In this document: piece by piece, positions 17,474 to 26,521 of the stretch
Numbering within the stretch: position 1 is the stretch's first letter
Layout: the number at the start of each line of letters is the position of its first letter
From: an uncultured Clostridia bacterium
GTDB lineage: Bacteria > Bacillota > Clostridia > TANB77 > CAG-508
DNA length: 64,000 nt
Direction: 5' to 3'
Assembly (NCBI GenBank): GCA_948676835.1
Contig: CAPOZU010000001.1
Location: 186,001-250,000, forward strand
The notes under the pieces: generated by a model
What the model saw: the letters and a program-made list of their open reading frames with translations, nothing else
The model's database searches: none
What the model was told of the DNA's origin: nothing
Position numbers and translations under genes: made by a program

Positions 17474-18256
17474 TTATTTAGTTTGACTTTTAAACTCAAT
17501 ATCTAATTCTATAGGGCAATGATCACTTCCCATTACTTCTGGGTGAATTTTAGCATCTATAATATTTTCCTTTATTCTATCAGAAGTAATAAAATAGTCT
17601 ATTCTCCAGCCTATATTTTTTTCTCTAGCTCTTCCCATATATGACCACCAAGAATAACTATCTCCTTTTTCTGGATATTTATATCTGAAAGTATCTACAA
17701 AACCTGAATTTAGTAAATCAGTCATTTTACCTCTTTCTTCATATGTAAAACCTGAATTTCCTACATTTGATTTAGCATTTTTTATATCTATTTCATTATG
17801 AGCGACATTTAAATCTCCACAATATATAACTGGTTTTATTTTATCTAATCCTTTTAAATATTCTCGGGTTGCATCTTCCCAAACCATTCTATATGGAAGT
17901 CTTTCCAGTTCTCTTTTAGAATTTGGTGTATAACAATTTACTAAATAATAATTTTCAAATTCTAAAGTAATTAATCTACCTTCATTATCATGTTCTTCTA
18001 TTCCTAATCCATAGTTAACACTTATTGGTTCGCTTTTCGTAAAAATTGCAGTTCCTGAATATCCTTTCTTCTCTGCACTATTCCAATATTGATAATAACC
18101 TTCAAATATTGCATCCATAATCATATCTTTTTGTTCTAATTGCATTTTAGTTTCTTGTACACAAAATATATCTGCATCTATTTCATCAAAAAAATTTTTA
18201 AATCCTTTATTTACTACGGCTCTTAATCCGTTAACATTCCAAGATATAAGTTTCAT
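17474..18256 (-). CDS. xth: Exodeoxyribonuclease III
   Basis: A 260-residue AP endonuclease/exonuclease III of the EEP fold. The family blocks are all present: MKLISWNVNGLRAVVNKGF, DIFCVQETKMQ (catalytic Glu), VIYCGDLNVAHNEIDI (Asp and Asn), SYSWWSYMGRAREKNIGWRIDY and GSDHCPIELDI (catalytic Asp-His). It cleaves DNA at abasic sites in base-excision repair. It lies 12 bases downstream of the tcdA gene. Confidence 0.95.
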   Translation of the reverse strand: MKLISWNVNGLRAVVNKGFKNFFDEIDADIFCVQETKMQLEQKDMIMDAIFEGYYQYWNSAEKKGYSGTAIFTKSEPISVNYGLGIEEHDNEGRLITLEFENYYLVNCYTPNSKRELERLPYRMVWEDATREYLKGLDKIKPVIYCGDLNVAHNEIDIKNAKSNVGNSGFTYEERGKMTDLLNSGFVDTFRYKYPEKGDSYSWWSYMGRAREKNIGWRIDYFITSDRIKENIIDAKIHPEVMGSDHCPIELDIEFKSQTK

Positions 18257-18268
18257 ATTTCCCCCTAT

Positions 18269-18964
18269 TTATTTAGAAATTAAATCTTTAACAACTTCCC
18301 CCGCAATTATTAATCCTGCAACTGATGGAACAAAAGATATACTTGTGGGTGGTTGTTTTTTTCCCTCTTCTTTTGGTATCACTTTTACTGGCTCTTCTTT
18401 TGAATATACAACTTTCAATTTTTTTATGCCTCTTAACTTTAATTCTTTTCTCATTACTTTAGCAAGTGGACATACTTCTGTTTTATAAATATCTGTTACT
18501 TCAAATCTAGTTGGGTCTAATTTATTACCAGTTCCCATGCTTGATATAATTGGAATATTTAATTTATTCGCACGCATTACAAGTTCAATTTTTGCTGTAA
18601 CAGTATCTACTGCATCTACAATATAGTCTACTGTTTCATCTAATATTCCTTCACTTTCTGGCATAAAAAATTCTTCATGAATTTTCACTTCTGCATCTGG
18701 ATTTATTTCAAGAATTCTTTCTTTGCTAACTTCAACTTTAGCTTTTCCAACTGTTTTATGAGTAGCAATTATTTGCCTATTTAAATTAGTTATATCTACT
18801 TTGTCTTTATCAATTAGTACAAATTTTCCTACACCTGCTCTTGCTAGTCCCTCAACAACATAAGAACCAACTCCTCCAATTCCAAATATTGCTACTTTTG
18901 ATTTATTTAATTTTTTAACATTTTCTTTACCAATTAATAATTCTGTTCTTGAAAATTGCTCCAT
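18269..18964 (-). CDS. tcdA: tRNA threonylcarbamoyladenosine dehydratase
   Basis: A 231-residue E1-like enzyme. The nucleotide loop is AIFGIGGVGSYVVEGLARAGVG (residues 25-46), then LIDKDKVDITNLNRQIIATH, the DAVDTVTAKIEL block, and a C-terminal PSVAGLIIAGEVVKDLI. The lack of extra domains, and this length, fit TcdA/YgdL, which uses ATP to cyclise t6A37 of tRNAs to ct6A. The ThiF family is certain; the TcdA subgroup is well supported by length and layout. Confidence 0.9.
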   Translation of the reverse strand: MEQFSRTELLIGKENVKKLNKSKVAIFGIGGVGSYVVEGLARAGVGKFVLIDKDKVDITNLNRQIIATHKTVGKAKVEVSKERILEINPDAEVKIHEEFFMPESEGILDETVDYIVDAVDTVTAKIELVMRANKLNIPIISSMGTGNKLDPTRFEVTDIYKTEVCPLAKVMRKELKLRGIKKLKVVYSKEEPVKVIPKEEGKKQPPTSISFVPSVAGLIIAGEVVKDLISK

Positions 18965-18996
18965 CTTTTTTCACCTCTAGTAATATTTATATCAAA

Positions 18997-19025
18997 AAAG
19001 CAGATAACTTTCAATTATCTGCTTT
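18997..19025 (-). terminator. Rho-independent terminator after the zinc-ribbon gene
   Basis: AAAGCAGATAA pairs with TTATCTGCTTT over 11 bp, followed on the minus strand by TTTTGATAT. It ends the short gene at 19037. Confidence 0.8.
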
Positions 19026-19036
19026 ACATTTGTTAA

Positions 19037-19240
19037 TTAATTTGTGAAAAAGTCTAATATATTCATTCCCGCATCTGTTACTGATTTATATATTTCTGTG
19101 TATCCGCATTTAGTGCAGCTTACTGTAATAAATCTTTTATTTTGAACATCAAATATCTTAGCAAAATTTCCTCCAGTTGCTTGGAATTGGTCTTTTTCAT
19201 ATTCTGCATTTCCACATTTCACACATTTCCAATCTGACAT
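19037..19240 (-). CDS. Zinc-ribbon nucleic-acid-binding protein
   Basis: A 67-residue protein built around two CxxC knuckles, WKCVKCGNAEYEKDQ at residues 4-18 and SCTKCGYTEIYKS at 41-53. This matches the small family of predicted nucleic-acid-binding zinc ribbons (COG3478). No partner is evident. It has its own GAGGAGGATTTATTATG start and terminator, so it is an independent transcription unit. Confidence 0.85.
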   Translation of the reverse strand: MSDWKCVKCGNAEYEKDQFQATGGNFAKIFDVQNKRFITVSCTKCGYTEIYKSVTDAGMNILDFFTN

Positions 19241-19362
19241 AATAAATCCTCCTCTATGTAATTATACTATTATTATATCAGAATTCATATTAATATTTTA
19301 TTAAAATAATTTATTCTCAAGTTTATAAATATGAAAATATTATCAAAATTGTAATATTATTG

Positions 19363-19391
19363 TTGATTTTTTATGTAAAATGTCTTATAAT
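19363..19391 (+). promoter_or_regulatory. Promoter of the sortase gene
   Basis: -35 TTGATT (19363-19368) and -10 TATAAT (19386-19391) are 17 bp apart in the long AT-rich divergent region, about 55 bp before the sortase ribosome site. Confidence 0.65.
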
Positions 19392-19447
19392 TTTGTATGC
19401 TAGTTATGATTTGTACAGCAGTAATTTTAAATATTATATAAAGGAGT

Positions 19448-20479
19448 GTGAATTTATTTTTTATGAATAGGGTAAAAAATCGTACAAAAGATGATTCAAA
19501 AACCCTAAAGATTATAAAAATTATTTTAATTATTCTAATAGTAACTATAACTTTACTATATATTACATGTAAACCTGCTTACAAAGTTATTATAGCAGGA
19601 GAAACTATAGGATTAGTTACTAACAAAGAAATTATTACACAAGAAATCAATGTGTATTTAAGTGAAACTAACGAAAATATAACACATCGAGAATTAAATG
19701 TTTCTCCTGAATATAAATTTCAACTTATAAGAAAAGATATAAAAACAGATGAAACTTCTGTTTTATCAACTGTAAAAGATAATATAACTACAACTTATAA
19801 AGCTTACTCAGTAAACTTTAATGGTGAACAAAAGGCAATTATTGCAAATCAAGAAGAGGCCAACAATTTAATAAATGAAATTAAATCTGACCTTAATGAA
19901 GAAATTGAATTAAATTTTGATATTGTTGAAGTTTATTCTGATGAATTTAATGTATCAAGTGAAGATTCTGCAAAGCAATCTCTAAATGAAGTTAAAATAG
20001 AGAAAGTTTCAGAATATGAGAAGAAAAAAGCTGAGGAAAAAGCTGCAAAAGAAAAAGCAGAAGCCGAACGTAAAGCAAAAGAAGCAGCAGCAATCACTCC
20101 TAATACTTGGAGATTAGAAATTCCTAAAATTGGTTTAAGAGGAAATATTGCAGAAGGAACTGATGCAAATGTTTTAGAACATTTAATTGGTCATTTTTCA
20201 GAAACAGTTGCTGATGGTGGAAATGTCGGTTTAGCTGCACATAATGCTGGACATAGCGCAAATTACTTTGCTAGAATAAATAGTTTAGGAGCAGGTGATT
20301 TAATTTATTATATACATGGTGGAGTTAAGAAAACTTATTCTGTTGTTTCAAAAGATATAATAAGTGTTTACGATTGGAGCAAACTAGGTGCAACAGCAGA
20401 TGAAAGAGTAACTTTAATAACATGTGTAAGCGGTGATACAGAAATAAGATTATGTGTTCAAGCTGTAAGAGTAGATTAA
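19448..20479 (+). CDS. Sortase with a large N-terminal extracellular domain
   Basis: A protein of up to 343 residues. Residues 20-40 form a signal anchor. About 45-180 is an extracellular region with KVIIAGETIGLVTNKE, resembling the domain before catalytic modules of clostridial M23 peptidases. About 190-215 is a Lys/Glu/Ala helix. The C-terminal sortase domain has AAHN (His), TLITC (Cys326) and EIRL (Arg334). Sortases attach proteins or build pili at the cell wall. The start is unclear: GTG at 19448 touches AAGGAG, while ATG at 19463 is 16 bases away. No LPxTG substrate gene lies nearby. Confidence 0.87.
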   Translation: MNLFFMNRVKNRTKDDSKTLKIIKIILIILIVTITLLYITCKPAYKVIIAGETIGLVTNKEIITQEINVYLSETNENITHRELNVSPEYKFQLIRKDIKTDETSVLSTVKDNITTTYKAYSVNFNGEQKAIIANQEEANNLINEIKSDLNEEIELNFDIVEVYSDEFNVSSEDSAKQSLNEVKIEKVSEYEKKKAEEKAAKEKAEAERKAKEAAAITPNTWRLEIPKIGLRGNIAEGTDANVLEHLIGHFSETVADGGNVGLAAHNAGHSANYFARINSLGAGDLIYYIHGGVKKTYSVVSKDIISVYDWSKLGATADERVTLITCVSGDTEIRLCVQAVRVD

Positions 20480-20483
20480 TATT

Positions 20484-20515
20484 AAAGAAGGGACTGTGAA
20501 AAGTCCCTTCTTTTT
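20484..20515. terminator. Bidirectional Rho-independent terminator
   Basis: AAAGAAGGGAC pairs with GTCCCTTCTTT around an eight-base loop, with T-runs on both strands. It separates the convergent sortase and XRE genes. Confidence 0.9.
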
Positions 20516-20518
20516 GGT

Positions 20519-21481
20519 TTATTCTCCATATATAATTTTATCTTTGTATTTTTCAAGTGGGTCTTCTATTTCTCTAAGACCATTCTGTACATAATTATAA
20601 TTATATGATGATAAATTATGAAATCCACGATATTCTGATGTTACATCATAATATTCTATTAAGTAATCATTATTAAGTTTAATTTTTACAATATATTCAT
20701 CTGAACGTGCTCTGATTTCACGATTTATAATAGAAACATAAATTCTTGGGTCTATAGAAGCAAGAAAAATATCTTTAAAACTTGAAGGAATTGCTGATAA
20801 GGTAGTTTCTCTTATTATGTTTTCTGACTTATCATAATATTCTTCTTCATTATCTATATTATTCTTCATATCTTCGTATTCATACATATCTGTTTCATTA
20901 TCATAGTTTAGCATATATGAGATTTTTTTATTCTTATCTATAAATTGTATACTATATGAATCATAATTTACTTTCCCATTTTCATAATCTTGCTCGTCAC
21001 TTAAAACTCCAGATGTTAGTTCTATTTTATTTCCAAATTTATAAGTATGCCAAAATGTTCGCACTACCGCATTATGCTCACTAGTATGTACAAAGCTAAG
21101 ATTCATAAAATAGTTTTCTTCTGAAAAACTATTAGCTATTAAATAAAATCTGTAAAGTACTATAAATTTATATATACAAACTAGCGAATATAGTAGTAAT
21201 ATTAATAAAAATACTTTTAGAATAATTTTTCCTTTATGTTTTTTATTCTTTGTTGTAACTTCTGAAATTCGTTCCATATTTTCTACATCATCATCTAACA
21301 AATATTCATAAGTTACATTAAATTTTCTAACTATTTCTTGAATTTTATCTATATCTGGTTTTGATTCATCATTCTCCCACTTAGAAACAGCTTGTCTTGA
21401 TACATTAATTTCGTTTCCAAACTCTTCTTGTGAAAGACCTTCTTCTTTCCTTAATTTAATTATTTTCTCATTTAACTTCAT
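20519..21481 (-). CDS. XRE-family regulator with membrane helix and extracytoplasmic domain
   Basis: I chose the start MKLNEKIIKLRKEEG at 21481, eight bases after AAGGAAGG. Residues 1-65 are a Cro/CI helix-turn-helix (NEINVSRQAVSKWENDESKP). A single membrane helix follows near residue 90 (LKVFLLILLLYSLVCIY). The remaining 210 residues are a polar domain probably outside the membrane, and I do not recognise it. The layout, DNA binding inside and sensing outside, parallels the XRE protein at 1366-2304. Confidence 0.85.
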   Translation of the reverse strand: MKLNEKIIKLRKEEGLSQEEFGNEINVSRQAVSKWENDESKPDIDKIQEIVRKFNVTYEYLLDDDVENMERISEVTTKNKKHKGKIILKVFLLILLLYSLVCIYKFIVLYRFYLIANSFSEENYFMNLSFVHTSEHNAVVRTFWHTYKFGNKIELTSGVLSDEQDYENGKVNYDSYSIQFIDKNKKISYMLNYDNETDMYEYEDMKNNIDNEEEYYDKSENIIRETTLSAIPSSFKDIFLASIDPRIYVSIINREIRARSDEYIVKIKLNNDYLIEYYDVTSEYRGFHNLSSYNYNYVQNGLREIEDPLEKYKDKIIYGE

Positions 21482-21591
21482 TTGTATCACCTTCCTTTCA
21501 ATTTAATTATGACTTGCAATTCATAATTAAATTATACTAAAATTCCATGTTTTATTCTACCATTTTTACCTTGATATCTGTCAACTAGACC

Positions 21592-21903
21592 TTACATTTT
21601 AAATTTACTATATTTATTTACATCAATTTTATGTGATAATAGTTCTTGCAGATTATTTTTTCTTATTAATTCTTCTTTTTGGGATTTTGATAAGGTCTTT
21701 TTTATATGATATTCTAGTTTTGAAGCTGATACTCTATCTTCTGCTGTCCAAGCACTTTCGATTTTCTTTACACTATGATTTAAAGTGTATTTTGCACATT
21801 TTTTATTTTTAGAAAGATGCTCTTCAAATCTTCTTTCTAAATTTGTAGTTATACCTGTATATAAAGAGTTATCTTCGCATCTTAACATATAAATATAATA
21901 CAT
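21592..21903 (-). CDS. GIY-YIG endonuclease-domain protein (UPF0213/YhbQ-like)
   Basis: A 103-residue protein consisting of a GIY-YIG domain: YYIYMLRCEDNSLYTGITTNLERRFEEHL with the catalytic Tyr pair and Arg, then ENSLYTG-type turn, and ASKLEYHIKKTLSKSQKEELI supplying the catalytic Glu. The stand-alone YhbQ group is widespread and may act on branched or damaged DNA. Its role here is not known. Confidence 0.88.
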   Translation of the reverse strand: MYYIYMLRCEDNSLYTGITTNLERRFEEHLSKNKKCAKYTLNHSVKKIESAWTAEDRVSASKLEYHIKKTLSKSQKEELIRKNNLQELLSHKIDVNKYSKFKM

Positions 21904-21948
21904 TTTCTTACTCCTTTTTATACAGGTATAATAACATATTTTATATTT

Positions 21949-23505
21949 TTAATCTATAATTTCTAAATTATTAATTTTAGCTGTTTGACTATCCTCAGTT
22001 GGAATTTTCAAGTTAACTGGCTCTCCTACTTTTTCAGTTACACAACCAAATAATAGTGTAAATTCTAAGTTATCTAAATTATCTAAAGACATTTTGTTTA
22101 AGTTAAGGCCAGTTGCCCTATCTAGATTTCTAGAGAAAATAATTTTATTTTCTTTACTATTAACTCCTTTAATTTCTTCTTTAATGGCATTAATATAATT
22201 CATATCATCTATTTTTTCTCTGATTATTATTTTCCATTCATCACCTAAAGAACCATTTTCATTATAACTAAATACAATATTTTCATCATTTGCATCTATT
22301 TTTTCAACTGTAAATGTTCCACCTAAGCCACTTTTGGCAGAATATTTGCTATCTCCTACTTTTACGGGATACCATGTAGCTTTATTATACATTTCTTTCT
22401 CTTCTGACTGGCCATTTTCGTTAACATTTCTATCTTCAAAAATTCTACTTTTTACAGGAGTTACCTTTAAATTAGCACTATCATTTTCAGAACTAATTAA
22501 TATTATAAAGTTTTCTTCTTGCATTATTTTATCTGTTTCTTTAATTTCTGTTTTTTCTTTCAAATTTCCGTTCTCATTTACATATATTTTCTTGCCAGCT
22601 GTACTTCCATCATAAATAATTTTTGATATAGAATTATCATTCTCATCTGTAACTAAAAAGCTAGTATATTTCATTGAATTTTCATTGTATTCTTTATATG
22701 TTATATCTTCAACTATCTTTTTAGCTGTTATATATGTTTGAAATTTAGTATTAGCAATTTTTTCAATAATAACTTTTGTATGATCATCAATTTTTTGCTC
22801 AGATATTACAGATTCATTTTCATTTCCATTTAATTCGACTTCAGATTTTATAGTTTTTCCTATTTTTATAGCCTCATTATCTCCATTTTCAAATCCGTGG
22901 ATTGTTCCAGAAGAAATTTCATCTATTGTTATTTCTAAATTCAAATTATTTTTATTTACATCCATTATATTTATTACTTGTGTGTATACATATTCGTTTT
23001 CAGAAATTTTATCAACATATTCATTCACATTTGTGATTTCTTTTGAATTTACAAAAACTTTTTCCCCAACCCTTAAGTCATATCCCAATCCTTCAACATA
23101 TTCTATTGGTTTTGTCATCTTTTCAAAAGCTTTATTTTTAAATTTAATTTTATACTCAGCAATAATATATGCTTTGTCTCCTGCCATACTTTCTAAAGTT
23201 ATGTTACAATATTCATTTTCTATTGATTTATTAACTTCTGTTCTACTACTTTCATAATTTTCACTTAATTTTAGAAATCCCATTTTTTCCATGTTTATAT
23301 TTCCACTTATTCCAGCATATGCAGTCACACTTAATGTTCCTACAATTAATACTGTAGCTACTTTTTGTAAGCTAATTAACCCATGTTTCTTTTTAGGCTT
23401 TATTTCTTCAAAATTATCCGCAATATCACTATTTTTTAAATTTTCATGTTTTAAATAAATTGCATCTTTAAAATACTTTCTTTTTTCTTCTATATTTTTA
23501 TTCAT
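21949..23505 (-). CDS. DUF4179 membrane protein, probable anti-sigma factor
   Basis: A 518-residue protein with a cytoplasmic segment (1-45), one membrane helix (about 46-64, LISLQKVATVLIVGTLSVTAYA) and a large extracellular domain matching DUF4179. Its gene overlaps the sigma factor upstream by eight bases. In Firmicutes this pairing usually means a sigma factor and its membrane-bound partner. The extracellular part is rich in short beta-strands and acidic loops. No protease-type domain is visible. Confidence 0.82.
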   Translation of the reverse strand: MNKNIEEKRKYFKDAIYLKHENLKNSDIADNFEEIKPKKKHGLISLQKVATVLIVGTLSVTAYAGISGNINMEKMGFLKLSENYESSRTEVNKSIENEYCNITLESMAGDKAYIIAEYKIKFKNKAFEKMTKPIEYVEGLGYDLRVGEKVFVNSKEITNVNEYVDKISENEYVYTQVINIMDVNKNNLNLEITIDEISSGTIHGFENGDNEAIKIGKTIKSEVELNGNENESVISEQKIDDHTKVIIEKIANTKFQTYITAKKIVEDITYKEYNENSMKYTSFLVTDENDNSISKIIYDGSTAGKKIYVNENGNLKEKTEIKETDKIMQEENFIILISSENDSANLKVTPVKSRIFEDRNVNENGQSEEKEMYNKATWYPVKVGDSKYSAKSGLGGTFTVEKIDANDENIVFSYNENGSLGDEWKIIIREKIDDMNYINAIKEEIKGVNSKENKIIFSRNLDRATGLNLNKMSLDNLDNLEFTLLFGCVTEKVGEPVNLKIPTEDSQTAKINNLEIID

Positions 23506-24043
23506 TATAACAGTCTGCCTCCTTCATTAATATTTGTTTTAATTTTTTTCTTCCTCTATGAATTAATGTTTTTACTTGTGATAAAGACATTCCCAATATA
23601 CTACAAATTTCTTTATACGATAATTCTTCTATATCAACTAAATATATTAGCTGATTTTGTGGTTCGGGTAGTCTATCTATTGCCAATTTTAATTGTTTAC
23701 TTTTTTCTTTACTAAAAACAGCATCTTCTATTTCCTCTTCAGTAAAAAGATATTCATTATCTTGCAGATATGAAATTTTACTTTCCTTTTTTATATAATT
23801 TATTGCTTTACTTTTAGAAATTGTATAAAGATAAGTTTTTAACGAATATTTAGAATCATATTTTTCTTTATTCATAAGAATATAAACAAAAACATCTTGT
23901 GCCAAATCTTCTGCTACATCTATTCTTTTCACAAATCTATATATAAAATAAATTATCTTTTCCATATACTTATCTACTATAAGCTCAAAAGATTCATTAT
24001 CACCATTTAAAAACTTCTTATATAGTTTTTTATCTTCCTCCAT
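23498..24043 (-). CDS. ECF-type RNA polymerase sigma factor
   Basis: The start is set at MEEDKKLYKKFLNGD (24043), five bases after GGAGG; an ATG four codons earlier lies within that site. The product is about 181 residues: region 2 (IIYFIYRFVKRIDVAEDLAQDVFVYIL) and region 4 (LSYKEICSILGMSLSQVKTLIHRGRKKLK). The target promoters cannot be inferred. It is cotranscribed with the DUF4179 partner and may be released from the membrane by an envelope signal. Confidence 0.9.
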   Translation of the reverse strand: MEEDKKLYKKFLNGDNESFELIVDKYMEKIIYFIYRFVKRIDVAEDLAQDVFVYILMNKEKYDSKYSLKTYLYTISKSKAINYIKKESKISYLQDNEYLFTEEEIEDAVFSKEKSKQLKLAIDRLPEPQNQLIYLVDIEELSYKEICSILGMSLSQVKTLIHRGRKKLKQILMKEADCYNE

Positions 24044-24127
24044 TTTTTCCTCCATTTGAATATAAGATCTTATTTCTAATTATAATACAATTTTGAAATA
24101 CTAAAAGTTGCAGTTTTAAAAAAAATA

Positions 24128-24404
24128 AATGAAATTTAGGAACGTTCCTTAAATTTCATTTCTACCATAAAAAACACATAAAAATATTTCATATTATTTT
24201 ATTATACACCTTGGTGTCGCAACTCGCTAATTGTTAATTATAAAATAAATTTTATAATTAACAATTGTAAGATAGTTGCTCCAAATCGCACTCATTTCAT
24301 TCGTTTGGTCGCTTACGCGGTGTATTTAAAAATAATATGAAATATTTTTATGAAATTACATTAAATAGTAAGATAAAATTTAAGGAACGTCCCTAAATTT
24401 CATT
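24128..24404. repeat. 277-bp nested-palindrome element, copy 2 of the armed repeat
   Basis: The outer arms (24128-24160 and 24376-24404) are inverted copies of AATGAAATTTAGGAACGTTCC and its partner. Inside them, 24177-24210 and 24319-24352 form a second inverted pair, 34 bp with about 31 matches. At the centre, 24229-24266 is a perfect 18-bp palindrome with a two-base loop. The right arm supplies the TGA stop of the permease gene. The nesting resembles a MITE with an insertion inside it. No transposase is encoded. Confidence 0.85.
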
Positions 24405-25638
24405 CAACTTGATGTCTACTATAAATTTTTTTTGCTAATATTAATGAAATAATCATTATGCAAATATAAGAAAAAATCGTCATTGTAGGTAAATCAAAAA
24501 CAATACTTCCAAGCTTATAAGATACCATTTTTGTGAAATTTGAATAAATTGCATTATATGGCATTAAAAATAGTATTTTATTTATAATTCCAAATCCAGA
24601 TTTCACACTTAAAAATACTGGTAACATTACAATACAAATATCAATTACTAATGTACTTATAGGATTTTTTATTTTTGAAGATAAAAACAATGTTAACCCT
24701 ACAATTCCGAAAAGTACTGCATAAGAAATAAATATATTATATATAAGTGATTGTGCAAATGTTAAATTATATGGACTTAATATATTTAAAAGCTGTATTG
24801 GAAGATTCCCACCTTCTGTACCAAACATTAATAATACAGCCAATATTGCGAATATTAAATATATTGCAAATACTATACTAGCAAATATATATGAAGCAAT
24901 TACTTTGGCTGTTGCTCCTTTACTTTTTCCATATTTAGTAGTTAGTAATATTTTATCTGTTCCGTTTTGATATTCTCCTGAAAAAACTGATGCTATACAT
25001 ATACAAACTGCAATCAATCCAATAATAAGCATTTCATAAGTACTATATAAATTCGAATATCCAAAATAAAAGTCATATTCATAAGGTATATTTACATTTT
25101 TAGATTTTTCTATCCAATATTCTTTTTCCTTTTCTGTATATGTTCTTCCTTTATAATCTTGACTTGAAACTATAAGTTCTTCTATTCTTTTTTCTCTATT
25201 TTCATAAAAATCTATTTTATTTTCTAGATTCAATTGAGATAATCCATTTAAATAATTATCTCCATATACATGATTTATATTGGTTAACAAATTAAGTCTG
25301 TTATTTAAATATTTATTATAAACATCTCTACTAAACTCTTTTTCTCCATAACTATTTATAACAATATTATCTGGATTGTTATTCAATTCTTGCAAACTTC
25401 TTATTTCATCTACAATTCTTTCATTTGTTAGTATTCCTGAAATTTCTTTTATCTGTTCTTTTCTAAGTCTTATAGCTTCTTTTCCTTTATAAGATTTTCC
25501 ACTTTCATCTGTTGCTAAAAAGTCTGTTCCTGATAAAGAAAATAATAAAATTATTAGAAATAAACAGCTTATAATTACAACAATATTCATCTTTTTATTA
25601 AATAACTTTTTTAATTCGTATTTTACTAACTCTCCCAT
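24400..25638 (-). CDS. ABC-2 type transporter permease
   Basis: A 412-residue permease. One helix (about 19-36) precedes an extracellular domain of about 160 residues; five more helices follow between 198 and 405. The overall form, MGELVKYELKKLFNKKMN then a late helix block, fits ABC-2 permeases such as BcrB or YtrC-like proteins. It is the last gene of a sigma factor/membrane protein/ATPase/permease operon. Its stop codon TGA lies inside the palindromic repeat at 24376-24404. Confidence 0.88.
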   Translation of the reverse strand: MGELVKYELKKLFNKKMNIVVIISCLFLIILLFSLSGTDFLATDESGKSYKGKEAIRLRKEQIKEISGILTNERIVDEIRSLQELNNNPDNIVINSYGEKEFSRDVYNKYLNNRLNLLTNINHVYGDNYLNGLSQLNLENKIDFYENREKRIEELIVSSQDYKGRTYTEKEKEYWIEKSKNVNIPYEYDFYFGYSNLYSTYEMLIIGLIAVCICIASVFSGEYQNGTDKILLTTKYGKSKGATAKVIASYIFASIVFAIYLIFAILAVLLMFGTEGGNLPIQLLNILSPYNLTFAQSLIYNIFISYAVLFGIVGLTLFLSSKIKNPISTLVIDICIVMLPVFLSVKSGFGIINKILFLMPYNAIYSNFTKMVSYKLGSIVFDLPTMTIFSYICIMIISLILAKKIYSRHQVE

Positions 25639-25654
25639 ATTACAAATTTCCTCC

Positions 25655-26521
25655 TCACTTTTCTTGAAAATAAGCCAAATACAAATCTTCTAAATTGGGC
25701 TCAATATTAACAGCAGTTAAGTTTGGCTTTTCATCACTTACAATTCTAAGCTCTACAACATCTTTTTCTTGATGAATATTTATAATACAGTATTCGCGAT
25801 TTAAAGTATCAACCTCTTGTTTACTATAAGCTAAACATTTCCAAACTTTACCTTGTAAGTTTTGTGTAAGTTCTTCTGGTGTTCCTGATAATATTTTTTG
25901 TCCCTCTTTCATAACAATAATTTTATCTGCAATAAATTCTATATCAGATACAATATGAGTAGATAATATAACAATTTTATCTTTTGAAAAGCTACTTATT
26001 AGATTTCTAAATTTTACTCTCTCTTTAGGATCAAGCCCTGTAGTTGGCTCATCTAATATTAGTATTTTAGGATTGTTAAGCATTGCTTGTGCAATTCCTA
26101 ATCTTTGTTTCATTCCACCTGAAAATGTTTTTACTTTTTGTTTTCTTTCTTTTTCTAAATTTACAATCTGTAATAATTCATTTACTCTTGATTCAGCTTT
26201 TTGTTTTGATAGACCTTTTAGAGCTGATATATACATTAAAAAGTCATAGGCTGTAAAATCCGGATAATATCCAAAATCTTGTGGCAAGTATCCAATAAGA
26301 GCTCTATAATCTTCCCCTAATTTTTGAATATTTTTTCCATTATATTTAATTTGACCTGATGTAGGCTTTTGAATATCACAAATCATCCTCATAAGTGTTG
26401 TTTTTCCAGCTCCATTTGCTCCAAGTAATCCATAAATACCTTCATTTAATTTAGCTTCGAATCTATCTACTGCTATTTTATTTTTATATTGTTTAGTTAA
26501 CCTATCTATTGTAAGTTCCAT
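25655..26521 (-). CDS. ABC transporter ATP-binding protein (BcrA/CcmA type)
   Basis: A 288-residue ATPase with Walker A GLLGANGAGKTTLMRMI, Q-loop YLPQDFGYYPDF, signature TFSGGMKQRLGIAQAM and Walker B ILDEPTTGLDP, plus the H-loop STHIVSDIEF. The last 80 residues are an accessory domain of the bacitracin/antibiotic-export class. It is 16 bases upstream of its permease and overlaps the previous gene by 16 bases. Substrate unknown; antimicrobial peptide export or defence is plausible. Confidence 0.92.
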   Translation of the reverse strand: MELTIDRLTKQYKNKIAVDRFEAKLNEGIYGLLGANGAGKTTLMRMICDIQKPTSGQIKYNGKNIQKLGEDYRALIGYLPQDFGYYPDFTAYDFLMYISALKGLSKQKAESRVNELLQIVNLEKERKQKVKTFSGGMKQRLGIAQAMLNNPKILILDEPTTGLDPKERVKFRNLISSFSKDKIVILSTHIVSDIEFIADKIIVMKEGQKILSGTPEELTQNLQGKVWKCLAYSKQEVDTLNREYCIINIHQEKDVVELRIVSDEKPNLTAVNIEPNLEDLYLAYFQEK

